This document shows, piece by piece, positions 27,308-35,305 of a DNA stretch of 64,000 bases; the stretch's first letter is position 1, and each line of letters opens with the position of its first letter. The stretch is taken from the NCBI RefSeq assembly GCF_001721645.1, contig NZ_CP017141.1:5146001-5210000 (forward strand), read 5' to 3'. The notes beneath the pieces were generated by a model. The model was not told the origin of the DNA. It saw only the letters and a list, made by a program, of their open reading frames with translations, and made no database searches. This DNA comes from Pedobacter steynii (lineage in GTDB: Bacteria; Bacteroidota; Bacteroidia; Sphingobacteriales; Sphingobacteriaceae). The position numbers and the translations under genes were made by a program.

Positions 27308-28102
27308 TTATTTTTTCTGTACTCCTTTTTTTGCCGCTTCGATAATCACGCTGGCTACTTTTTCAGGTTGAGACAGAAAGATCACATGGCTTCCTTTTAC
27401 TTCTGTGATTTTTGTATTGGAGCGTTTGTACATCGCATGTTGGATTTCCGGAACAATACTTTTGTCTTCTGTAGCGATCACACCATAGGCCGGTTTATCT
27501 CTCCATGCTGCATGGGTAATTGCTGTGGTAAATCCTTTTGCATAAAAGGCTCCTTGTGAAGCGAACATGAAATCAGCATCTTCTTTACTGATGTCGGCGG
27601 CGAAACCTTTGTGGAATTTCGCTTTATCATAGTAAGCGATCCCTTTTTCGTCCGGAGGCAACACTCCGTTTTCCGGTGCAGGAGGAGCGGTCTGAAGCCA
27701 TTGTATGCTGGTCTCGCCATTGTCCGGTTGCAATGCTGCGATGTAAACCAGGGCAGCTACTTTAGGATGATTTCCTGCTTCTGTAATCACTGTTCCTCCC
27801 CAGGAATGTCCTGCAAGAATTGTCGGGCCATCTTGTTTATCTAAAGCAAGCTGTGTTGCTTTTACATCATCTTCCAGAGAAGACAAAGGGTTTTGGACGA
27901 TGGTTACCCGGTATCCTTTTTTGGTGAGCACCTGGTAAAGCGCTTTATATCCGGAGCCATCTGCAAAGGCGCCATGTACCAATACTACATTTTTTACTTC
28001 CTGAGCATTTACTTCATTCACTGCTCCTGCTACTGATGCGATAGCTACTGTTGTGGCCAATAAACCATTTTTGATTTTGCTTTTTAAATTTAGAGTTTTC
28101 AT
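27308..28102 (-). CDS. Secreted alpha/beta hydrolase
   Basis: A 264-residue protein starting at the ATG at 28102, with a signal peptide ending NEVNAQ. The hydrolase fold shows VVLVHGAFADGSGYKALYQ (oxyanion region), the nucleophile elbow AGHSWGG, and a C-terminal catalytic His in KGSHVIFLSQPEKVA. This is the group of short hydrolases annotated as alpha/beta hydrolases with salicylate-esterase-like (EstC/Pir7b-like) layout. Substrate unknown. It is transcribed alone; an AraC regulator gene lies 104 bases upstream on the same strand. Confidence 0.88.
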   Translation of the reverse strand: MKTLNLKSKIKNGLLATTVAIASVAGAVNEVNAQEVKNVVLVHGAFADGSGYKALYQVLTKKGYRVTIVQNPLSSLEDDVKATQLALDKQDGPTILAGHSWGGTVITEAGNHPKVAALVYIAALQPDNGETSIQWLQTAPPAPENGVLPPDEKGIAYYDKAKFHKGFAADISKEDADFMFASQGAFYAKGFTTAITHAAWRDKPAYGVIATEDKSIVPEIQHAMYKRSNTKITEVKGSHVIFLSQPEKVASVIIEAAKKGVQKK

Positions 28103-28206
28103 CTTTTTTATCGTTGAGTTTTTGGTTCGTATCAACAATACAAAGATGGGAGGAAAGGAGGCCTCAGGTAATAGACATACTTCCTATAAGATTGTAATTT
28201 TTTCCC

Positions 28207-29055
28207 TTATATCACTTGTTTTTTATTTCTATATCCAATGGGAGAGTAGGAAGTGTGTTTTTTGAAAAAGTTGCTGAAGTAAGCCGGATCTTCAAAACCG
28301 AGCTCATAGGTGATTTCCTTGGAAGACTTATCTGTGTAATATAACAGCCTTTTTGCTTCAATGATGATCCTTTCCTGGATGATCTGGATGGGGGTCTTTT
28401 GTTGAAATAAGGCAAAGAGATTTGACAATGTTTTGGGGGATCTGTTGAGCTGTTGCGCATAAAAGTTTACCGAATGCTGATTGTGAAAATTACCTTCCAC
28501 CAATAGGTTGAATTTACGGATGATATTGAACCTGTCGTTCTGCATTTTGGGATCCGGGAGGTATGCTGATTTGGCCAGCTGGGTAACGGTAATGATTAAT
28601 CTCTTCAATAACATGATCAGCATGTCGTTCTGCACATGGTCGGGAGTGTTCATTTCTGAAATGAACATGTTGAGCAATAACAACATTTTTTCCTGCGCGG
28701 CTTCGTTCAGATTGATGAACAGATTCTGGCCTATGGCAAATAGAAATCCTACACAGCTCACTTCTGCATCATGATCCACCATACAGTAAAATTCCCTGTT
28801 GAATTGCCAGGCTACGACATCTGCACTACGATCAAAAAAGAACGATTGATTGAACATCAGCGGTAGAACAGACTGTGCCGGAAATACCATTTCTTCCCCG
28901 TCAATCGTTACGGTCTGCTGCTCAGCCCGGTTCCAGACGATCGTGAAATATTTATTGTCGCGGTCTTTGGTATAGAACAGACGCTCAAAATATTGCTCTG
29001 CATTCATGAGCAGCAAATGGCCGCCGGAATTTGAATCAGTGAGGTGTAATTTCAT
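28207..29055 (-). CDS. AraC family transcriptional regulator
   Basis: A 282-residue protein starting at the ATG at 29055; the open frame extends upstream through the divergent gene but without regulator features. The N-terminal half is a cupin-like sensing domain (VTIDGEEMVFPAQSVLPLMF). The C-terminal AraC domain has SVNFYAQQLNRSPKTLSNLF and SSKEITYELGFEDPAYFSNFF followed by SPIGYRNK. It is divergent from a second AraC gene with 36 bases between start codons. Likely targets are the hydrolase gene downstream or the divergent operon. Confidence 0.88.
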   Translation of the reverse strand: MKLHLTDSNSGGHLLLMNAEQYFERLFYTKDRDNKYFTIVWNRAEQQTVTIDGEEMVFPAQSVLPLMFNQSFFFDRSADVVAWQFNREFYCMVDHDAEVSCVGFLFAIGQNLFINLNEAAQEKMLLLLNMFISEMNTPDHVQNDMLIMLLKRLIITVTQLAKSAYLPDPKMQNDRFNIIRKFNLLVEGNFHNQHSVNFYAQQLNRSPKTLSNLFALFQQKTPIQIIQERIIIEAKRLLYYTDKSSKEITYELGFEDPAYFSNFFKKHTSYSPIGYRNKKQVI

Positions 29056-29075
29056 TTCCTGTAAAAGTAAATGAT

Positions 29076-29083
29076 TAATTTTG
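29076..29083 (+). promoter_or_regulatory. -7 element very close to AraC start codon
   Basis: TAATTTTG fits TAnnTTTG and ends only 8 bases before the ATG at 29092. If it is used, the transcript would have little or no leader. No -33 TTG is present at the expected distance. Confidence 0.4.
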
Positions 29084-29091
29084 CAGTTTAT

Positions 29092-29940
29092 ATGAAAAAA
29101 CAATCCATACCCATACATGTAGACGAACTGGAAGAGCATGGCATAGAGATCCATCCAATTGGCGGTAATATCGAAGCCTTTCGGATGCCTCATAGGGATG
29201 ATCATTACATGTTCATTATCCAGCAGGAGGGTACATTTTTATTGGAAGTGGATTTTAAAGAAGTAGTCATAGTGGGGGCTTCTTTATGCTTCGTAGCACC
29301 TGGACAGGTACATCGTTACCTGAGCTTTAAAGATACCCAGGGTTGGATGGTATTTGTGGATACAGGTTTACTTGCAGCACAGAGCAGGGATATCTTCAGC
29401 GCCTATTTTAATGCGGGGCAAAGCGTCCCGGTTCAAAAAGACGATGCGGTATTTAAACTGGTGCCCATACTGGAGGAAGTATTGGGTAATGCTTTAGCTC
29501 CCATGCGCAAAAAGCTCATCGGTTCGCTTACAGACAGCCTGACGGCATTGATTGCTTCCAGTATCATCAGGGCACAACATGCTACACATGTGATCGGAGG
29601 ACAAAAGTATAATACCCTGATCCGTTTTAAAAAACTGGTAGCTGAAAAGTACAGCCAGTTGAAACAGGTTAAAGACTATGCGGAGCTGCTCAATATCAGC
29701 CCGCTTTACCTGAATGAAATTATAAAGGAAATCACCGGATTCCCGGCCAGTTACTGGATCAGTCAGGAAATCATTCTGGAAGCCAAACGGATGTTGTATT
29801 ATACCGTTCTCGATGTAAAACAGGTTGCTTATGCGCTGGGCTACGAAGATCATGCCTACTTTTCCCGCTTTTTTAAGAAACATGTCGGGATGACTGCCAT
29901 GACATTCAGAAACATAAAACCATTATTTGTCCAATCATAA
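29092..29940 (+). CDS. AraC family transcriptional regulator
   Basis: A 282-residue protein from the ATG at 29092 (MKKQSIPIHV). It has an N-terminal cupin domain with HRDDHYMFIIQQEGTFLLEV and VAPGQVHRYLSF, and a C-terminal AraC domain with YAELLNISPLYLNEIIKEIT and DVKQVAYALGYEDHAYFSRF. It precedes an MFS exporter and a siderophore-interacting protein gene on the same strand, an arrangement often seen for ligand-responsive efflux operons. It probably regulates that operon, from its own or the 29978 promoter. Confidence 0.9.
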   Translation: MKKQSIPIHVDELEEHGIEIHPIGGNIEAFRMPHRDDHYMFIIQQEGTFLLEVDFKEVVIVGASLCFVAPGQVHRYLSFKDTQGWMVFVDTGLLAAQSRDIFSAYFNAGQSVPVQKDDAVFKLVPILEEVLGNALAPMRKKLIGSLTDSLTALIASSIIRAQHATHVIGGQKYNTLIRFKKLVAEKYSQLKQVKDYAELLNISPLYLNEIIKEITGFPASYWISQEIILEAKRMLYYTVLDVKQVAYALGYEDHAYFSRFFKKHVGMTAMTFRNIKPLFVQS

Positions 29941-29977
29941 CCCTTGTCTGACTATCTTTTGAGGCAGGTTCGCAGCC

Positions 29978-29985
29978 TAATTTTG
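29978..29985 (+). promoter_or_regulatory. Candidate promoter -7 element for MFS-SIP operon
   Basis: TAATTTTG matches the Bacteroidota -7 element, 34 bases before the MFS start codon. A TTG at 29959-29961 lies 16 bases upstream. Confidence 0.45.
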
Positions 29986-30019
29986 TAGCCGTATTATAAT
30001 TAATCACATACGTTACAAA

Positions 30020-31213
30020 ATGAAAGAAACAAATAACCTTACTTTAGCTGTCGGCGGTACACGCGTCCAGGATAGACACATTATTACTCCAATCATCATT
30101 TCGGTTTTCGCCATTTACCTCACCATCGGAATGACCATAGGAACACTTCCCGGTTTTGTGAAAAACGAGTTGAAATTCAGCAGCCTCATCGTAGGGGTGG
30201 TGATCGGAATACAATTTTTATCTACCTTACTTACCAGGGCTTATGCAGGTAAGCTAACTGATACTAAAGGTCCGAGGTTAAGTAGCAAAATTGGCATATT
30301 GCTGATCATCTTGTCCGGTATCATCTATCTGATCGCCATGATTTTCAGCCAGCTGGCTTTAGTTGCTTTAGGATTGATCATCCTGGCGAGGATTGTTCAT
30401 GGCATCTCAGAAAGTTTATCCATTACCAGTGCCTTAACCTGGGGGATAGGCCTGGTTGGCACCCAGAAATCAGGTAAGGTGATGACCTGGAACGGGATTG
30501 CGATGTATGCAGGAATCGCGATAGGTGCGCCCCTGGCGATCTGGATGAAAAGTACTTTTGGCATTTCTTCTGTGTTTTTTACGCTGATCGTACTATCTAT
30601 CATCAGTTGGCTCTCTACCATTCAGCTTCCAACGTTACCGGTAGACGCCTCGCATGTCAGAACTCCGTTTTACAAAGTGATAGGCCTTATCGCCGGACAG
30701 GGGTTAGGACTGGCCTTTTCTTCTATTGGATTTGCCTGTATCTCGTCCTTCATCTCCTTGTTATTCGCCGCTAAAAACTGGGGCAACCCATCTATGGCTT
30801 TTATGATATTCGGGATGTCGTACATTCTGACGAGGGTATTTTTCGCTTCCTTCCCCGATAGGTTTGGCGGATATAGGGTTGCACTCGTGTCATTGCTCAT
30901 CGAGGCTGCAGGCCAGCTTCTGATCTGCTTATCATTAACCGAAACCATGGCGCTTGTGGGTTGTGCACTTACCGGTGTTGGCTTTTCGCTGATATTTCCC
31001 GCCTTGGGTGTGCTGGCTATTAACAAGGTGGCACCGCAAATGAGGGGAACGGCCTTAGCAGGTTATGCCGCATTCTTTGACCTCGCTCTCGCACTGGCAG
31101 GACCAATCGCAGGTCTTATTGCAGGCTGGTTCAGTTATCAGGCAATTTACTTGTTTGGTACCATTAGTTGTCTGCTGTCGTTATTCATTGTGTTTTCTAA
31201 TAAGCATAAGTAA
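30020..31213 (+). CDS. MFS transporter
   Basis: A 397-residue membrane protein with twelve predicted helices. The MFS loop 2-3 motif is TRAYAGKLTDTKGPR, and the second half carries the mirrored TRVFFASFPDRFGGYR. The overall sequence resembles YhhS/YfcJ-type efflux permeases of the arabinose-efflux group. It is followed after 34 bases by a siderophore-interacting protein gene, so siderophore or related metal-chelator export or uptake is plausible. The substrate is not determined by sequence. Confidence 0.9.
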   Translation: MKETNNLTLAVGGTRVQDRHIITPIIISVFAIYLTIGMTIGTLPGFVKNELKFSSLIVGVVIGIQFLSTLLTRAYAGKLTDTKGPRLSSKIGILLIILSGIIYLIAMIFSQLALVALGLIILARIVHGISESLSITSALTWGIGLVGTQKSGKVMTWNGIAMYAGIAIGAPLAIWMKSTFGISSVFFTLIVLSIISWLSTIQLPTLPVDASHVRTPFYKVIGLIAGQGLGLAFSSIGFACISSFISLLFAAKNWGNPSMAFMIFGMSYILTRVFFASFPDRFGGYRVALVSLLIEAAGQLLICLSLTETMALVGCALTGVGFSLIFPALGVLAINKVAPQMRGTALAGYAAFFDLALALAGPIAGLIAGWFSYQAIYLFGTISCLLSLFIVFSNKHK

Positions 31214-31247
31214 ACCATTTTTTTTCAGTAAATAAATAAAATCCACT

Positions 31248-32030
31248 ATGGAAATCATAAAGAAAAAAGTAATACGCTCGGTTTTCAGCGTAAAGGAAAA
31301 AATATTCCTCAGCCCGCATTATATCCGCATCATCTTTGACATGACGGAGAAACAACTTGAAAAGTTTGCCAATGCAGGAATTGGTACAAACAATAAAATA
31401 TTTATCCCTGCACCTGGTTCAGATGAGGTTTTGTTTCCGGATGATGCGCTTGAAATTGGTGGCGTAGCTTCGGTAAAAAGAACGTATACCACCAGACATA
31501 TCGATATTTCAAAGAAGGAATTATGGATTGATTTCGTCGCCCATGGGGATAATGGCCCAGCCTCTTACTGGGCAAACCGGGCGGTTGCGGGAAGTAAACT
31601 GGGGATCGCCATGAAAGAAGGTAACCGGCCCCTGTTTCCGGAGAAAGCGACGTATTTCTTTGTTGGCGACAGTACCGCAATTCCCGTTATTGCAGTAATG
31701 ATGGAGCAATTGCCGCCTCATGTACAGGTGAAGGCCATCCTTGAGGTATATGGGAAAGAGGATGTGATCAGTCTATCTACCAGCGCCAATGCCAACATTG
31801 ACTGGATTTATAATGAGCAACCTGAGATGGGCAGCAAGCTTTTTGAGGTGGTCCGGGATTTAAGCTTAGCAAACCACCAAAGCTTCTTTTTTTTCGCAGG
31901 TGAATTTGATAGCGCGAAAAAGATACGACAGCACTTTAAGGAGACACTTGCCTGGTTACCGGTAAATTACTCGGTAGTTTCTTACTGGAAACGGGGAGCA
32001 TCGGAAGATGAATCTTCTTTACTGCGTTAA
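31248..32030 (+). CDS. Siderophore-interacting protein (ferric-siderophore reductase)
   Basis: A 260-residue flavoprotein of the SIP/ViuB family. It has an N-terminal FAD-binding barrel with SVKRTYTTRHID (RxYT motif) and FVAHGDNGPASYWANRAVAG. The C-terminal NAD(P)H-binding part has FFVGDSTAIPVIAVMMEQLP and FFFAGEFDSAKKIRQHF. It reduces ferric iron in siderophores in the cytoplasm to release it. Co-transcription with the MFS gene suggests one iron-handling unit under the upstream AraC regulator. Confidence 0.92.
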   Translation: MEIIKKKVIRSVFSVKEKIFLSPHYIRIIFDMTEKQLEKFANAGIGTNNKIFIPAPGSDEVLFPDDALEIGGVASVKRTYTTRHIDISKKELWIDFVAHGDNGPASYWANRAVAGSKLGIAMKEGNRPLFPEKATYFFVGDSTAIPVIAVMMEQLPPHVQVKAILEVYGKEDVISLSTSANANIDWIYNEQPEMGSKLFEVVRDLSLANHQSFFFFAGEFDSAKKIRQHFKETLAWLPVNYSVVSYWKRGASEDESSLLR

Positions 32031-32131
32031 TCTTTTTCAATCCTTTATAGTCCAATATATAGGAGCGGCCGGTAACATCCGGTTAGAAATTAGCATGGGA
32101 ATTTTTCTACTTCACACAAATAGAAAAAACA

Positions 32132-32716
32132 ATGAAAAAGCAAGTTTTAATCCTATTGGGACTGATGGCTGTATTGTCGTCCTGTTCCAGTTACAATTAT
32201 TATTCAGTAGGCAATAAAAAGCTGAATGCTGAATATCGAACCTATGCCTGGTTGCCTGAAGGAAAGTCCAAAGCCTCGAATATTTATGATAACGACATCG
32301 CGGCAGATAGGATAGTGGAGATGGCGAGTACGGAGCTAAATCGCAGGGGTTTTGAGCTGAATAATCGGAAACCGGATTTATTGGTCAGGTATACTGCCGT
32401 AGTGAATATGGAAACCAAGTCTTATAATGAGCCGGTGTATTACGATGCTCCTGGAAGATATATTCCGCGCGTAGGTATTCGCAGGGGCCGTGCATTTTAT
32501 TATTACGCTTACCGTAATCCTTTTCCTGTCTATGTAGGCAATGAACAGCGGACCGTAAATGTAAAGCAGGGCAGTATTATGATCGATTTAATTGACCGCA
32601 GAACTAAAAAGGTGATCTGGAGAGGCTGGGCTGAAGGAGAAGTGAATAATCCGGAGAAGGCAATTAATGAATTACCGAAGGTGATTGAGAATATTTTTAA
32701 AAAGCTTCCAGCTTAA
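32132..32716 (+). CDS. DUF4136 lipoprotein
   Basis: A 194-residue lipoprotein with signal MKKQVLILLGLMAVLSSCSS (Cys 18). The DUF4136 domain follows: YRTYAWLPEG, STELNRRGFELNNRKPDLLV and GSIMIDLIDRRTKKVIWRGW, with a Tyr/Arg-rich insert in the middle. These are envelope proteins of unknown role. The gene stands alone and is followed by a terminator. Confidence 0.88.
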   Translation: MKKQVLILLGLMAVLSSCSSYNYYSVGNKKLNAEYRTYAWLPEGKSKASNIYDNDIAADRIVEMASTELNRRGFELNNRKPDLLVRYTAVVNMETKSYNEPVYYDAPGRYIPRVGIRRGRAFYYYAYRNPFPVYVGNEQRTVNVKQGSIMIDLIDRRTKKVIWRGWAEGEVNNPEKAINELPKVIENIFKKLPA

Positions 32717-32740
32717 GGAAGGGTTGATTGATTAATTTTT

Positions 32741-32769
32741 ACCAAAGCCGGGGTTTCCCTGGCTTTGGT
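32741..32769. terminator. Terminator hairpin downstream of DUF4136 gene
   Basis: A 9-bp stem ACCAAAGCC / GGCTTTGGT with an inner GGG/CCC pairing, followed on the plus strand by TTTATG. It sits between the convergent DUF4136 and KTSC genes. Confidence 0.7.
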
Positions 32770-32854
32770 TTATGTAGTGCAGTTGATGGTCTCGTGTACA
32801 AAACTGGTATTTAAACAAATTACCTTTTCCTGGTAGTGTCTGAGGGTATATGTA

Positions 32855-33058
32855 TTAGTGATTTCTGATTTTTCTGTATTTGAATTTGTTCCGGATGTGG
32901 TGATTAAAATACCTTCCTTTTGACCCCGCTGCTTTTAACATCGCAAATACTTCAGGCGGAACATTCATGTACTTATACTTTAACCCAGATACGAATGTGA
33001 TCAACAGTACAGCTGAATCCTGGTCGTAATCAAAGCTTTTAATCACACTTGAAGGCAT
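32855..33058 (-). CDS. KTSC domain protein
   Basis: A 67-residue protein that is essentially one KTSC domain: SSVIKSFDYDQDSAVLLITF, LKYKYMNVPPEVFAMLKAA, GSKGRYFNHHIRNKFKY. The domain occurs alone or fused to lysyl-tRNA synthetases and is thought to bind RNA or nucleotides. It is 3 bases after the stop codon of the upstream membrane protein gene on the same strand, so they form a pair. Confidence 0.88.
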   Translation of the reverse strand: MPSSVIKSFDYDQDSAVLLITFVSGLKYKYMNVPPEVFAMLKAAGSKGRYFNHHIRNKFKYRKIRNH

Positions 33059-33061
33059 CGC

Positions 33062-33469
33062 TTATGAATGTTGGTCTATGACGACAATTTTATCTGATTT
33101 TAATTTATCCTCCTGCTGTCTGGCAATTAGTTTTTCTTTTTTGAGGTCGATGCGAATGATGTTATATAAGCTCATATAAACATTTGCGATCCATATTATT
33201 GCGAAACCCGATATCAGATAACCCCTCCAATCAGGATACAATAGTTTGTATTGTGTGATGATCAGCAGGAGTATGGTTACATAATGACTGAAACAGTACT
33301 CACAGGTAAACATGTAGCAAATTTTCCTTACCAGCATATACCTGCTCTTTTCAGACCGGTTTGAAAAAAACACCTGTGCTTCTTTAAATATCTGTTCTTT
33401 TGTGACCGTCCAGGCGATGCAGGAAACAGGCAGTGCCAGGATGAAAATCCAGTATATTTTATCTTCCAT
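33062..33469 (-). CDS. Membrane protein with CxxC motif, unknown function
   Basis: A 135-residue protein with an N-terminal hydrophobic segment (about 6-22) and two further helices (about 62-75 and 85-105), and a charged, basic C-terminus. A CEYCFSHYV motif lies at the start of the second helix, resembling the cysteine motif of DUF1360-type proteins. The two Cys could bind metal or form a disulfide. It precedes the KTSC gene. No function assigned. Confidence 0.62.
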   Translation of the reverse strand: MEDKIYWIFILALPVSCIAWTVTKEQIFKEAQVFFSNRSEKSRYMLVRKICYMFTCEYCFSHYVTILLLIITQYKLLYPDWRGYLISGFAIIWIANVYMSLYNIIRIDLKKEKLIARQQEDKLKSDKIVVIDQHS

Positions 33470-33629
33470 AAGTTTCGTCGCTATCTTTTTAATAACAACT
33501 CCGGTTAACTAATGTTTTTTTAAAGCTACCAGCTGTAGTTTTTATCCTTTGTATGGATTTGATATTCAGGCTCTTTTAAACAATATCTAAACTAAGCTGT
33601 TCTAATAGCGGAAATCACAATCATTCGAT

Positions 33630-33839
33630 ATGGAAAATGACAGCAAAACTAAGAAAAACATAACTCCGTCCACTCCGGTAAGTCCGAGAGACGGGAAGGA
33701 CAACACTGGTACTCAGGGGTACGATTCTCTGAGCGATGATGCTTATACCGGAACTTCTGATAAACCCGAAAAGAACCCCGAAGATCATGAAAGTCACACA
33801 GGAAGTTCTTCGGAAGATTTTGATGATAAAAACGACTAA
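33630..33839 (+). CDS. Small disordered hydrophilic protein
   Basis: A 69-residue protein without hydrophobic stretches, rich in Ser, Thr, Asp, Glu, Pro and Gly, such as TPSTPVSPRDGKDNTG. The sequence suggests an intrinsically disordered stress protein. The reading frame is closed by TAA and followed by a good terminator, which supports a real transcript. No homologous family is recalled. Confidence 0.55.
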   Translation: MENDSKTKKNITPSTPVSPRDGKDNTGTQGYDSLSDDAYTGTSDKPEKNPEDHESHTGSSSEDFDDKND

Positions 33840-33862
33840 TTTCCTGAATCAGGCGATAACCT

Positions 33863-33900
33863 AAAGAAGCCCTGCTATTCTATTTTAGCAGAGCTTCTTT
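33863..33900. terminator. Terminator after small hydrophilic protein
   Basis: Stem AAAGAAGC-C-CTGCTA paired with TAGCAG-A-GCTTCTTT (one internal mismatch), loop of about 8 bases, followed by A/T-rich sequence. It separates this gene from the convergent YtxH gene. Confidence 0.75.
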
Positions 33901-33924
33901 ATTCCTTATTTGTCTGTTTAACGA

Positions 33925-34290
33925 CTATTCCTCGATAAGATGTTTTTTCCAGTTTGTTGTTCCAGCCGAGGGGATTTTAATTTTAGTCGGGTCTTTCCTG
34001 TTGCTTTCTGAACCTTCCAGCTGACTTGCATGTTCCCTGACGCTTTCACGAAGATCAGTGATGTGTTGGTCGTCTGATTCGGCAGTTGTTGCGGTATTGT
34101 TTTTCTGGAACTGGCCAAAGAGGCCCCGAACAGCTGTGCTCAGCTTATTTCTGGATCGTTTGCCGGAATCCGGCGCGAATAAAACTGCAATAGCAGCACC
34201 CGTGGCTAAACCGATCAGTCCGGCAAAAGCCGTTAAGCTTTTATCCTGATGATTACTTAACGCGGAGTCGATTAACTTTCTATAATTCAT
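33925..34290 (-). CDS. YtxH domain-containing protein
   Basis: A 121-residue protein with one membrane helix near 20-40 containing AGLIGLATGAAIAVLFAPDS followed by GKRSRNKL, the YtxH signature. A charged C-terminal part follows. YtxH proteins are general-stress-associated and anchored in the inner membrane. Neighbouring genes (DJ-1/PfpI, Lmo0937-type further left) have the same flavour. Confidence 0.85.
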   Translation of the reverse strand: MNYRKLIDSALSNHQDKSLTAFAGLIGLATGAAIAVLFAPDSGKRSRNKLSTAVRGLFGQFQKNNTATTAESDDQHITDLRESVREHASQLEGSESNRKDPTKIKIPSAGTTNWKKHLIEE

Positions 34291-34331
34291 AAGACGATGA
34301 TTTAGGGTTTTTAAAAAGTGTTAATACCAGT

Positions 34332-34895
34332 TTAAACATGCTGCCCCTGATGGACACCCTCCGCAAACTCCTCTACGATTTTATCATTAAAAGCGGGAAG
34401 ATCTTCCGGACTCCGGCTTGTCACCAGGCCTTCGTCAACAATTACCTCTTCGTCGTACCAGTCTGCTCCTGCATTAACCAAATCTACTTTTATGGTTTTT
34501 GTGGAAGTTAGTTTTCTACCTTTTACCACTTCGGCGGTGATGAGCACCTGTGGACCATGACAAATGGCTGCTACTGGTTTTCCAGCGCTGAAAAAAGCTT
34601 TTACAAATTCGATGGCGTCCTCGTTTTTTCTTAATGAATCTGGGTTTAATACACCTCCGGGAATGAGTAATCCGTCATAATCATCCGCATTTGCTTCGCT
34701 GATGGTTTTGTCTACACCCACCTCAATCGTCCAGTCATGATCGCCTTTCATGGCTTGTATCTTTCCCGGTTTAGCCGAAATGATATGAACGGTAGCGCCT
34801 TCTTCTTTTAATCTTTGAACCGGGCTCGTCAATTCTGTTTCTTCAAAACCATTTTCCGATAATACGGCAATGGTTCTATTGCTTAATTGTCCCAT
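34332..34895 (-). CDS. DJ-1/PfpI family protein
   Basis: A 187-residue type 1 glutamine-amidotransferase-fold protein. The nucleophile elbow is AAICHGPQVL with the catalytic Cys. Other motifs are TIAVLSENGFEETELTSPV at the start, DDYDGLLIPGG and VTSRSPEDLPAF at the end. It resembles YhbO/PfpI-type stress proteins, which are thought to act as proteases, chaperones or deglycases. Located with the YtxH gene, transcribed in the same direction. Confidence 0.92.
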   Translation of the reverse strand: MGQLSNRTIAVLSENGFEETELTSPVQRLKEEGATVHIISAKPGKIQAMKGDHDWTIEVGVDKTISEANADDYDGLLIPGGVLNPDSLRKNEDAIEFVKAFFSAGKPVAAICHGPQVLITAEVVKGRKLTSTKTIKVDLVNAGADWYDEEVIVDEGLVTSRSPEDLPAFNDKIVEEFAEGVHQGQHV

Positions 34896-35033
34896 AGTAC
34901 TATTTTATGTTTAACATTCGTATTGCTCTGTAATAACAACAATGCGCTTCCCGGTATGTTTTTATATTTTTTGAATAGCAGGCCGTTGCCAAACAAAAAA
35001 GCCGATTGGATGTTGAGTATCAAAAACAGACCT

Positions 35034-35243
35034 ATGGAATCATTTGAAATACAGTTGCTTGAAGATCATTTTAAAATTGAGCCATTGGAAAATGGACTAT
35101 ACCGGATCTTGGAAGGTGAAAACAAGCTGGGGGTTATTTATGCGGAAGCAGATGGCGACCAGGTGGTTTGGGAAACTCAGGATGAACTGGATTACGATTT
35201 TGTACAGCAGATTGGGGAACTGATTACCGAGCACAATATGTAA
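35034..35243 (+). CDS. Small hypothetical protein
   Basis: A 69-residue acidic protein from the ATG at 35034 (MESFEIQ); an ATG at 35010 would add eight residues. The sequence is ordered in appearance, with repeated short strands such as YRILEGENKLGVIYAEAD and a helix near DFVQQIGELITEH. Similar short proteins are common in Pedobacter-like genomes but have no name. It is followed by a terminator. Confidence 0.6.
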   Translation: MESFEIQLLEDHFKIEPLENGLYRILEGENKLGVIYAEADGDQVVWETQDELDYDFVQQIGELITEHNM

Positions 35244-35253
35244 AGATGAAATA

Positions 35254-35293
35254 AAAACACCGCCCCATCATTTTATTGATGAGGCGGTGTTTT
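35254..35293. terminator. Bidirectional terminator between convergent genes
   Basis: Stem AAAACACCGCC-C-CATCA with its complement (one mismatch), loop of six bases, T-run GTTTTATG on the plus side and A-run on the minus side. It closes both the small hypothetical and the TlpA-type gene. Confidence 0.85.
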
Positions 35294-35305
35294 ATGTGGT
35301 TATTT

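Noticed and set aside
32008..32217. Open frame bridging the siderophore-interacting protein and DUF4136 genes
   Set aside because: It overlaps both real genes out of frame and encodes no recognisable protein.
32503..32517. TTACGCTTACCGTAA, similar to the cluster operator
   Set aside because: It lies inside the DUF4136 coding sequence, is one base shorter than the operator and has no -7 element at 21 bases.
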